Positions 1-6,485 of a stretch of DNA of 8,100 bases are shown one piece after another. The stretch is from the NCBI GenBank assembly GCA_009787675.1, contig WQSU01000110.1, forward strand, positions 1 through 8,100. Reading direction: 5' to 3'. Under the pieces are notes generated by a model that had not been told where the DNA came from, made no database searches, and saw nothing but the letters and a program-made list of their open reading frames with translations. Numbering within the stretch: position 1 is the first letter of the stretch; every line of letters starts with the position of its first letter. The stretch is from Lentimicrobiaceae bacterium (lineage in GTDB: Bacteria > Bacteroidota > Bacteroidia > Bacteroidales > WCHB1-69). A program made the position numbers and the translations under genes.

Positions 1-29
1 TTTTCGCACCCATTTTGGGTGACGCAAAA
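1..29. repeat. Imperfect palindrome at the left edge
   Basis: Positions 7-12 (CACCCA) and 16-21 (TGGGTG) pair perfectly around a TTT loop. The arms extend outward to TTTT (1-4) and AAAA (26-29) with two single-base bulges (A22 and C25). T precedes the stem and A follows it on the plus strand, which is the opposite of an intrinsic terminator on either strand, so I do not call it one. It could be an operator or part of a longer repeat continuing off the window. The rest of 1-195, downstream of folB, is A/T-rich and shows no coding frame I can support. Confidence 0.35.
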
Positions 30-195
30 TCTTTAAATCATTAATTCAGAAACTGTTATAAATTTAACTTTTTGAAAGTGTCGAAGTCAGGAGATATGAC
101 TATACCTTTTTTGATATAAACATGTTAGAATGAAAAATGGAATTCAGGTTCATAAGTAAAAAAAGTTTTACCAACATCAGGTAGCATGAAAACAA

Positions 196-546
196 TTACT
201 TCATTTCAACTGCTACCGCACTAACCTTCCCCCCAAGCGCCGGATTCATTTTATGCACTATAACTTCTGCATTAATCACTTGCGGGTAGCGCTCTTTTAT
301 CATCCCTAATATCTTTCGGCATAGTGTTTCCAACAAATTCACAGGTTCTTTCATCACCTCTTTAACGTCTAAGTAAACACTCTGGTAATTTACGGCATGT
401 GCCACATTATCAGTCTGAGCAGCGTGTGAGGCATCGTATTCCAACTTTAAATCCACTTTGAAATGCGCTCCCACTTGGCGTTCTTCTTTAAAACAGCCGT
501 GGTGGGCGTAGAACTCCATGCCGGAAAGGTGAATTTTACTGTTCAT
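196..546 (-). CDS. folB: Dihydroneopterin aldolase FolB
   Basis: Cytosolic enzyme of tetrahydrofolate synthesis. It converts 7,8-dihydroneopterin to 6-hydroxymethyl-7,8-dihydropterin and glycolaldehyde. From the ATG at 546 the product is 116 aa, close to the usual ~120 aa of the family. Visible family features are the N-terminal strand with FYAHHGCFKEER (residues 12-23), VNY near 52-54, the LLETL segment at 71-75 whose Glu73 matches the pterin-binding glutamate, and VHKMNPALGG at 97-106 with the conserved catalytic-type Lys99. The frame stays open upstream to an ATG at 633, but those 29 extra residues lie in bipA coding sequence and resemble nothing in FolB, so 546 is the better start. That ATG overlaps the end of bipA by 11 bp (536-546), which implies translational coupling. 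No Shine-Dalgarno motif is seen. The functional call is secure; the start is strongly favoured. Confidence 0.93.
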   Translation of the reverse strand: MNSKIHLSGMEFYAHHGCFKEERQVGAHFKVDLKLEYDASHAAQTDNVAHAVNYQSVYLDVKEVMKEPVNLLETLCRKILGMIKERYPQVINAEVIVHKMNPALGGKVSAVAVEMK

Positions 547-2347
547 TGCTTTTGCTAGCCCTTTTTCTGTCGTTCTCGTCCAATAATATTTTGCGTAATC
601 GCAAGGAGTTGGGTGTAATTTCCAAATATTCATCTTTATTAATCAACTCCATATATTCTTCAAGCGACAATTTTATAGCCGGTGCAATCCGCATCTTTTC
701 ATCAGATCCCGAAGCTCGCATGTTTGTCAGTTTCTTTGATTTACAAACATTCACCACCAAATCATTTTGGCGAATATGCTCGCCAATCACTTGTCCGGCA
801 TACACATTTTCTCCCGACTCAATATAGAACGAACCTCTATCTTGCAATTTGTCAATAGAATATGCATAAGCCTGTCCCGTTTCCATGGCAATGAGCGCGC
901 CTGCATGTCTGCCTCCAATCTCTCCTTTCCAAGGTTGGAATTCTATAAAGCGGTGCGACATAATCGCTTCGCCTTCCGTAGCGGTCAACACTTGGCTTCT
1001 CAAGCCAATAATGCCACGCGAGGGAATCATGAAATCAAGGTGAATCCGGTCGTTTTTGGTTTCCAAATTAACGAGTTCTCCTTTTCTGCGAGACACATAG
1101 TCGATGACGCGACTTTGAAATTCTTCAGGCACCAAAACCGTAAGCTGCTCAATAGGTTCATTTTTCTCACCGTCAATCTCTTTGATGATTACTTGCGGTT
1201 GTCCCACTTGCAATTCGTATCCTTCACGGCGCATCGTTTCAATTAAAATAGAAAGATGCAGGATGCCTCTGCCGAAAAGATTCAGCATATCGGGCGAACC
1301 GGTTTCTTCAATACGCATTGCCAAATTGCGTTCCAACTCAGCAAACAGACGGTCGCGCAAGTGCCTTGATGTTACATACTTGCCTTCCTGCCCAAAAAAT
1401 GGCGAGGTGTTGATAGTGAACAACATACTCATGGTGGGTTCATCAATTTTAATGGGCTCTAACTGTTCCGGCGCGTCAAAATCGGCAACGGTATCGCCAA
1501 TTTCAAAATCTTCCAAGCCAAGAATGGCGCAAATTTCACCCGGATAAATGGGTGTTTTTACTTTTTCTTTTCCCAATCCTTCAAACACATAGAGTTCTTT
1601 TATTTTCGAGGGAACCACCCTGCCGTCGCGTTTCACCAACGATACGTTTTGTCCCCACTCTAATGTTCCTCTTTTCAATCGTCCCACAGCAATTCTGCCC
1701 ACGTAGGAAGAATAATCCAGCGAGGAGATCATCATTTGCAAATTTCCATCTTGCGCTCTCGGTTCAGGAATATGCGTAACGATTTGTTCTAACAAATAGC
1801 CAATATCTTGCGTAGGGGTTTTCCAGTCGGGACCCATCCAGCCCTGTTTAGCAGAGCCGAACACCGTAGGAAAATCCAACTGGTCGTCGTTGGCGCCCAA
1901 ATTAAACATCAACTCAAAAACGGCTTCCTGCGCCAGCTCGGGGTTGCAGTTGGGCTTATCCACTTTGTTAATGACCACAATGGGCTTTAAGCCAAGTTCA
2001 ATCGCTTTTTGAGTTACAAACCTCGTTTGAGGCATGGGACCCTCAAAGGCATCTACCACGAGCAGCACCCCGTCCGCCATATTGAGCACGCGCTCTACTT
2101 CTCCGCCAAAGTCACTGTGACCGGGCGTATCTATCACGTTAACTTTTACGTCATTGTATCGTATCGAAATGTTTTTCGACAAGATGGTGATGCCGCGCTC
2201 GCGTTCCAAGTCGTTGTTATCCAAAAGCAAGTCCTGCACCTGTTGGTTTGCCCTAAACAGGTTGGCTTGGTGTAAAATTCTATCTACCAAGGTAGTTTTA
2301 CCGTGGTCTACGTGTGCGATGATCGCAATATTTCTAATTTTTTGCAT
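536..2347 (-). CDS. typA: Ribosome-binding translational GTPase BipA/TypA
   Basis: EF-G/LepA-like GTPase that binds the ribosome. In studied bacteria it supports 50S assembly and growth under cold or other stress. The protein is 603 aa, the normal full length. G-domain motifs are intact: G1 AHVDHGKTT (11-19), G2 ERGITI (50-55), G3 DTPGH (73-77), G4 NKVD (127-130) and G5 SAK (165-167). An EF-Tu-like beta-barrel domain follows (about 205-290), then the EF-G-like domain with GRGILHLSILIETMRREG (359-376), and the BipA-specific C-terminal domain with PSRGIIGLRS (442-451) and KKLTNMRASGSDE (538-550). These C-terminal signatures separate it from LepA and EF-G. The start at 2347 lies 2 bp after the stop of the upstream DUF3098-like gene (TAATAATG arrangement), and its end overlaps folB, so it is the middle gene of a compact operon. 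No truncation or missing residue was noticed. Confidence 0.98.
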   Translation of the reverse strand: MQKIRNIAIIAHVDHGKTTLVDRILHQANLFRANQQVQDLLLDNNDLERERGITILSKNISIRYNDVKVNVIDTPGHSDFGGEVERVLNMADGVLLVVDAFEGPMPQTRFVTQKAIELGLKPIVVINKVDKPNCNPELAQEAVFELMFNLGANDDQLDFPTVFGSAKQGWMGPDWKTPTQDIGYLLEQIVTHIPEPRAQDGNLQMMISSLDYSSYVGRIAVGRLKRGTLEWGQNVSLVKRDGRVVPSKIKELYVFEGLGKEKVKTPIYPGEICAILGLEDFEIGDTVADFDAPEQLEPIKIDEPTMSMLFTINTSPFFGQEGKYVTSRHLRDRLFAELERNLAMRIEETGSPDMLNLFGRGILHLSILIETMRREGYELQVGQPQVIIKEIDGEKNEPIEQLTVLVPEEFQSRVIDYVSRRKGELVNLETKNDRIHLDFMIPSRGIIGLRSQVLTATEGEAIMSHRFIEFQPWKGEIGGRHAGALIAMETGQAYAYSIDKLQDRGSFYIESGENVYAGQVIGEHIRQNDLVVNVCKSKKLTNMRASGSDEKMRIAPAIKLSLEEYMELINKDEYLEITPNSLRLRKILLDENDRKRASKSNEQ

Positions 2348-2349
2348 TA

Positions 2350-2613
2350 TTATTTTTTCGCGCGATACATAATCGCGACAATTTCTATGATTAATCCGAA
2401 TAACATGAGGATGGGGGCTACCACTAAACGACGTGTGTCAAAGATGTCGGAACTGAACACTTCGGGGTCATCCGAACCTCCGCCCGACAATAAAATAAAG
2501 CCCAACGCCAGAAAAAGCACGCCCACTCCTATTAAAATATAATTGATATTTCTGAACAAAGGTTGTTGATTTGGAGAGAGTTCTGTGTTTTCATTTGGTT
2601 TTTGTTTACTCAT
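2350..2613 (-). CDS. DUF3098-like small two-helix inner-membrane protein
   Basis: An 87-aa protein with a polar N-terminus (1-22), a first hydrophobic segment at about 24-43 ending in LLSGGGSDDPEVF, a short polar loop with FDTRR (58-62), and a second hydrophobic segment at about 63-83 ending in a basic RAKK tail. This layout, the glycine/aspartate turn after helix 1 and the FDTRRLVVAPILML stretch fit the DUF3098 family of uncharacterised Bacteroidota membrane proteins, as recalled rather than searched. By the positive-inside rule both ends probably face the cytoplasm. The family has no established function that I know of. The gene is first in the unit with bipA and folB, its stop lying only 2 bp before the bipA ATG. 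That suggests shared expression, not a shared function. Confidence 0.8.
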   Translation of the reverse strand: MSKQKPNENTELSPNQQPLFRNINYILIGVGVLFLALGFILLSGGGSDDPEVFSSDIFDTRRLVVAPILMLFGLIIEIVAIMYRAKK

Positions 2614-2637
2614 AATAGGCTGATTTTGAATTGGCGG

Positions 2638-2669
2638 CGAAAGTATGGTTTTTTTTGAATTCTTACGAA
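2638..2669 (-). promoter_or_regulatory. Candidate promoter for the DUF3098-typA-folB unit
   Basis: Reading the minus strand, TACTTTCG at 2645-2638 differs by one base from the Bacteroidota -7 consensus TAnnTTTG. A TTCG lies 20 nt upstream (2669-2666), one base from the TTTG of the -33 element and at suitable spacing. The transcript would have a leader of roughly 20 nt before the ATG at 2613. Both boxes are imperfect and the region is rich in T and A runs, so chance is a real alternative. Position is the main support: this is the only gap upstream of the unit. Confidence 0.35.
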
Positions 2670-2726
2670 TCTAAAAAATGTGTTTTTTTGCCTATTCAAA
2701 AAAAAAATTATATAAACCAAAAATTT

Positions 2727-4055
2727 ATGAAGCCTTTTTATAAAATCCCCCCCACTTCTCCTTTTTTCTTTCTCCTCTCTCCATTCTGCCTTCTGCTTTC
2801 TTCCTTCTGCTTTCTCCCTTTTCTCCTACGCTCCCAACCCCTGTCTCTCCCCGTATGTTACGAAAAAACAGAAAAAAACTACCCTTTAATTCAACAACTT
2901 GATCTAATCAACTTGAGCGAAAAGTACAACCTGCAAAACGCTTCCCGCGCGTGGATTCCACAATTGCAACTTTTCGGAAAAGCCTCTTTGCAAAGTGATG
3001 CGCCAAATTTTGAAATGAAAGAGTTGATGGGTATGCCTCTTCCCAAACCGATAAGTGTGGATGTTCCCAAAGACCAATATCAAGCCTATTTGCAGTTGAA
3101 TCAGGTGATTTGGGATGGAGGGCAGATTCGTTCGGCAAAGAAGACCATTCGTGCCGCTTCGGAAGTGCAACGCAAACAAAATGAAGTGGAACTCTATGCC
3201 TTAAGAGGACGCATAAATGAGCTGTTTTTTGGTATTATTTTGTACGACAGCCAAATAGAACAAATCAATGTAAATTTAAAGGAGTTGCAGCGCAATCTCG
3301 ACAAAGTGGTGAGTTACGAAGAGTTAGGATTCGCCAACGTATCGGATGTAGATGCGGTTAAAGTAGAGCAACTTACAGCAGAACAGCATATCATTCAACT
3401 CACTACCATGAGAGAGGGATTTGTGGCAATGCTTGGCGCTTTTATGGGCGAGGAGTTGGCGCCCAATGTTGTTTTGCAAAAACCGGAAATGGTGTTGGTG
3501 CAAGAAATTAATAACAGACTCGAATTACAACTTTTTGACGCTTCTATTGCCATGCAAGAAATTCAAAATACGCAGATTTTATCTAAAAATATGCCAAAAA
3601 TAGGCTTTTTTCTGCAAGGTGGCTTTGCTCGACCCGGATTAAATATGTTTAACAAAGGAGACAATTTTCAACCCTATGCCGTTGGTGGCGTTCAACTCAA
3701 CTGGAGCTTCGGAAATCTTTACACCAATAAAAATGAAAAACGAATGATTGAAAATAATATCAGCCAGATTGAAGTGAATAGAAAAGTGTTTTTATTAAAC
3801 CAATCAATTCAAATTAAACAACAACATGCAATAACAGAGCAATATAGAAAAATATTAACCTCTGACGACGAGATTATTCGTATGCGCGAAAACATTTACA
3901 AAGCCTCTGAAGCAAAAACAGAAAACGGCATGATGAGCGTTAACGACTTAATGCGTGATTTTAATATGGAGCATGCAGCAAAAGCGCAAAAAATTGTACA
4001 TGAAGTATTTTACCTGAAAGCGTTGTATGATTTGAGAAATCTATACAATAATTAA
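2727..4055 (+). CDS. TolC-family outer-membrane efflux channel protein
   Basis: An outer-membrane factor predicted to trimerise into a channel through the outer membrane and periplasm, normally joined to a pump and an adaptor. The product is 442 aa from the ATG at 2727. Residues 1-36 are a very hydrophobic, Phe/Leu-rich signal peptide. The mature part opens with KNYPLIQQLDLINLSEKYNLQNASRAW-type sequence (50-76), typical of this family in Bacteroidota. It continues with a beta-strand segment (LQLNQVIWDGGQI, 122-134), long amphipathic helices (about 140-240), a second strand segment (VGGVQLNWSFGN, 319-330) and the second helical pair (about 335-440), the two-repeat OEP layout. The frame extends up to a TTG at 2631, but those codons run through the A/T-rich gap and add 32 unlike residues. 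No HlyD-type adaptor or inner-membrane transporter is adjacent. A surface-glycan pair follows 34 bp downstream on the same strand. The substrate cannot be inferred. Confidence 0.9.
   Translation: MKPFYKIPPTSPFFFLLSPFCLLLSSFCFLPFLLRSQPLSLPVCYEKTEKNYPLIQQLDLINLSEKYNLQNASRAWIPQLQLFGKASLQSDAPNFEMKELMGMPLPKPISVDVPKDQYQAYLQLNQVIWDGGQIRSAKKTIRAASEVQRKQNEVELYALRGRINELFFGIILYDSQIEQINVNLKELQRNLDKVVSYEELGFANVSDVDAVKVEQLTAEQHIIQLTTMREGFVAMLGAFMGEELAPNVVLQKPEMVLVQEINNRLELQLFDASIAMQEIQNTQILSKNMPKIGFFLQGGFARPGLNMFNKGDNFQPYAVGGVQLNWSFGNLYTNKNEKRMIENNISQIEVNRKVFLLNQSIQIKQQHAITEQYRKILTSDDEIIRMRENIYKASEAKTENGMMSVNDLMRDFNMEHAAKAQKIVHEVFYLKALYDLRNLYNN
2746..2827 (+). repeat. Pyrimidine-rich tract with C7 run and 13-bp direct repeat in the tolC signal sequence
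   Basis: Of these 82 coding-strand bases only five are purines (2754, 2783, 2788, 2795, 2809). The tract starts with seven Cs (2747-2753) and contains the 13-mer CCTTCTGCTTTCT twice, at 2789-2801 and 2803-2815, a 14-bp period. It encodes the Phe/Ser/Leu-rich signal peptide of the TolC-like protein, roughly residues 7-34. Neither the homopolymer nor the repeat period is a multiple of three, so gain or loss of a unit would shift the reading frame. Confidence 0.75.
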
Positions 4056-4089
4056 TGCTTTTTTACGCTATTGATGTAATTTTTTCGTA

Positions 4090-5679
4090 ATGTTCAAAAA
4101 ATATTTCAATTCATTAATAATCAACTGGAAAAAAAACTTATACCTTTTGTCGTTGTGTGCATTTTTGGTGGCATTGCCCACCTCCATTGCCTTAATAAGC
4201 ATTACTGCCGTCGCATTACTCATTGTATGGTTTCTCACAGGAGATTATAAAATTAAATGGAATAGACTGATACACAACAAGAATGCGTTCCTATTGATGA
4301 GTATCCCCATAATCTATTTAATAGGTCTTTTTTTTACCCATAATTTTTCTTTAGGCATACAAGAATTTAACAAAAGTTTCTATTGGTTTATTTTTGCATT
4401 TGTATTAGGTTCCTCATCTCCAATATCATATAAAAACACTTGTAGATTGTTGGGCATCTATATTGTAACGGTAACTGTTGCTGCCGGTGTGGCTTTAACA
4501 AAGTTACTGTTTATTGACACCATCTTTTTTACCGATTTTAGAGAAGTAACATGGATTGACCACATCCCTTTTTCATTTCAAATTGCTTTTGTTATTTGGC
4601 TCATTATCTATTTTATTTTCTATGGCAATTTTACGTGGGTTAAAAAATCTTTGCTTTTTCTTCTTATCTTGTTTTTAATCACTACCTTATTCTCTCTAAA
4701 ATCGTTCAATGGGTATCTTTATTTTGGGGTGATGTCGTTCACCGCTTTGCTTTTATTAATTTGGAAAGCGAAAAATAAGATTCTGAAATTTAGCTTGTTA
4801 GCTTGTGCTATTTTGATATCCGTACTGCCGGTTTGTTATCTCTACCATTGTGTTCAAAAATTTTACGACACTACTGAGTATAAAATTACCGAAATAGATC
4901 AGTTTACGGCAAAAGGAAACAGGTATCAACATAATTTCAAAAATAAGACCAAAGAAAATGGGCATTATATGGGTTTATTTCTTTGTGAAGAAGAATTAGC
5001 GCCCCTATGGAATGCGCACAGCATTAAACCTTACGATAGCAAGACATTACATGGTTTTCCTTTTAACTGTGTTATCATAAGATATATGACAAGCAAAGGA
5101 TTGACCAAAGATGCTGCCGGTTTTGCGCAGCTTTCGCAAAAAGATATTGAAAATATTGAAAATGAGATTCCTAATTATATTTATGCAGAGAACAAACAGA
5201 GTATCTATCCTCGAATCTATGAAACAATATGGGAAATAGATCAATATAGAATTGATAGAGACCCGAATGGAAAATCATTGGCACAACGCATTGAGCAGGC
5301 ATTTTTAGCGATTAAGATCATAAATAAACATTTTTGGGTAGGTATTGGGCTGGGAAATAATGTACAGGCTTATGAAGAAATTATTTTGGAATCAGGATCT
5401 AAATTAACTTCCCAACAAACAGGGTCTTCTCATAATCAATATCTTAATTACATTATCCGTTTTGGAATCTTAGGAGCTTTGTATATCTTGGGTGTGCTGA
5501 TTTGGGTGTTGTTTCATGGAAGAAAAACAAATCCATTATTGTTTATACCATTCTTTGTGAGTATGTTAGTGGTAAATTTAGGAGAGGCAAATTGGGAAAC
5601 TTTTATTGGTTTGAACTATTTTGCCTTTTTTATCTGTTTTTTGATGTGGATTGCGCCGAATCATTTTTTAAAAAACTGA
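4090..5679 (+). CDS. O-antigen ligase/polymerase-like polytopic membrane protein
   Basis: A 529-aa inner-membrane protein of the O-antigen ligase (WaaL)/Wzy-C superfamily. Members either transfer undecaprenyl-linked glycan to lipid A-core or polymerise repeat units on the periplasmic face. Hydrophobic segments lie at about 18-50, 66-83, 96-108, 119-140, 160-178, 186-202, 207-225 and 233-253. A long polar loop follows (about 254-405), then further segments near 452-475, 482-500 and 505-522. The loop end carries SLAQRIEQAF (396-405), where Arg400 sits like the conserved Wzy-C arginine. HFWVGIGLGN (414-423) and SSHNQYLNY (446-454) follow, with the typical conserved His448. Loop stretches RYMTSKGLTKDAAGF (331-345) and RIYETIWE (375-382) resemble what I remember from Bacteroidota ligase-like proteins. 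Ligase and polymerase cannot be told apart by sequence alone. The glycosyltransferase starts 7 bp downstream, so the two are probably one unit. The gene is clearly A/T-rich. Confidence 0.85.
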   Translation: MFKKYFNSLIINWKKNLYLLSLCAFLVALPTSIALISITAVALLIVWFLTGDYKIKWNRLIHNKNAFLLMSIPIIYLIGLFFTHNFSLGIQEFNKSFYWFIFAFVLGSSSPISYKNTCRLLGIYIVTVTVAAGVALTKLLFIDTIFFTDFREVTWIDHIPFSFQIAFVIWLIIYFIFYGNFTWVKKSLLFLLILFLITTLFSLKSFNGYLYFGVMSFTALLLLIWKAKNKILKFSLLACAILISVLPVCYLYHCVQKFYDTTEYKITEIDQFTAKGNRYQHNFKNKTKENGHYMGLFLCEEELAPLWNAHSIKPYDSKTLHGFPFNCVIIRYMTSKGLTKDAAGFAQLSQKDIENIENEIPNYIYAENKQSIYPRIYETIWEIDQYRIDRDPNGKSLAQRIEQAFLAIKIINKHFWVGIGLGNNVQAYEEIILESGSKLTSQQTGSSHNQYLNYIIRFGILGALYILGVLIWVLFHGRKTNPLLFIPFFVSMLVVNLGEANWETFIGLNYFAFFICFLMWIAPNHFLKN

Positions 5680-5686
5680 AACTGCA

Positions 5687-6478
5687 ATGCAAACCACTGT
5701 TTCACTTTGTATTACCACATATAATAGTCCTGATTATTTGGGTTTAACACTCAAAAGTGTACTTGCACAAAGTGTTTTACCTCAGGAGGTAATCATTGCG
5801 GACGACGGATCGGAAGCAACTACTCAATTTCTGATAGAACAGTTTAAAGCCATTTTCCCAATTCCTTTGTTGCATTGCTGGCATCCCGACGAGGGATTTC
5901 GGGTTGCTAAAATCAGGAATCAAGCCATTCTTGCAAGTCATTGCGAATACCTTATTTTTATTGACGGAGATATGGTATTGCATCCGCACTTTATTAGAGA
6001 TCACATCAATAAATCTCAACTTCAACATTTTATTCAAGGTTCAAGAGTTTTAGTATCTAAAAAAATATCAGAAGAGCGGTTATATTCGAAAAATATTAGT
6101 TTTCATTTTTGTTCTAAAGGGATTCTCAATCGTGCCAATACGTTGTCCCTACCATGGTTATCAATAATAATTACCCGATATTACGGCGCTAAAGACCATA
6201 CCGGAATACGAAGTTGCAATCTCTCTTTTTGGAGGAAAGATGCTTTGAATATCAATGGTTTTAATGAAGATTTTGAGGGCTGGGGACGCGAAGACAGTGA
6301 GTTTGCGGTACGATTACTAAACAGTGGCGTGAAAAGGTTAAATTTAAAATTAGGAGGGGTAGGTTTTCATATCTGGCATCCGGAAAACTCTCAACGATTG
6401 TTACATAAAAATCAAGCGCTTCTTGAAAGAGCGCTTGAGAATAGGGAAGTATGGTGCAACAATGGCTTACTGAAATAG
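5687..6478 (+). CDS. Family 2 (GT-A) glycosyltransferase with galactosyltransferase-like C-terminal motif
   Basis: A 263-aa inverting GT-A glycosyltransferase, probably cytoplasmic or membrane-associated, adding a sugar from a nucleotide-sugar donor to a surface glycan. The N-terminal fold starts VSLCITTYNSPDYL (5-18), with ADDGS (38-42) for nucleotide binding and the metal-binding DGD (93-95, within FIDGDMVLHP). In the C-terminal half, CNLSFWRKDAL (177-187) and NGFNEDFEGWGREDSEFA (190-207) match the Glyco_transf_7C/galactosyltransferase-related motif, and HIWHP (228-232) follows. No membrane helix is evident. The length is normal for the compact GT2 proteins of lipopolysaccharide clusters. 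Donor and acceptor are not predictable. It begins 7 bp after the ligase-like gene, with no Shine-Dalgarno motif, and ends 7 bp from the convergent gapA stop. Its final codons contain a hairpin that probably terminates gapA. Confidence 0.92.
   Translation: MQTTVSLCITTYNSPDYLGLTLKSVLAQSVLPQEVIIADDGSEATTQFLIEQFKAIFPIPLLHCWHPDEGFRVAKIRNQAILASHCEYLIFIDGDMVLHPHFIRDHINKSQLQHFIQGSRVLVSKKISEERLYSKNISFHFCSKGILNRANTLSLPWLSIIITRYYGAKDHTGIRSCNLSFWRKDALNINGFNEDFEGWGREDSEFAVRLLNSGVKRLNLKLGGVGFHIWHPENSQRLLHKNQALLERALENREVWCNNGLLK
6407..6438 (-). terminator. Probable intrinsic terminator of gapA, inside the glycosyltransferase gene
   Basis: TCAAGCGCT (6412-6420) and AGCGCTTGA (6430-6438) form a perfect 9-bp stem with a 9-nt loop. 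On the minus strand the stem is followed at once by five Ts (6411-6407). On the plus strand no T-run follows, so it should act only on gapA transcription. It lies about 50-80 nt past the gapA stop and within the last codons of the convergent glycosyltransferase. The call is by structure alone. Confidence 0.6.
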
Positions 6479-6485
6479 TTAACGC

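Noticed and set aside
156..171. Inverted repeat GTAAAA/TTTTAC downstream of folB
   Set aside because: A six-base, mostly A/T stem with a four-base loop is too weak to call a terminator in this A/T-rich stretch.
547..633. In-frame upstream extension of folB to an ATG at 633
   Set aside because: These 29 residues are read from bipA codons in another frame and match nothing in FolB, whose usual length is met from the ATG at 546.
767..1246. Open frame of 159 codons on the plus strand, antisense to bipA
   Set aside because: The opposite strand encodes an intact, well conserved BipA, and the antisense translation shows no recognisable domain. It is a shadow of bipA codon use, as are the other plus-strand frames over bipA and gapA.
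2631..2726. TTG start 32 codons upstream of the chosen tolC start
   Set aside because: It would place extra charged residues before the signal peptide and run coding sequence through the promoter gap. The ATG at 2727 puts the hydrophobic signal at the N-terminus.
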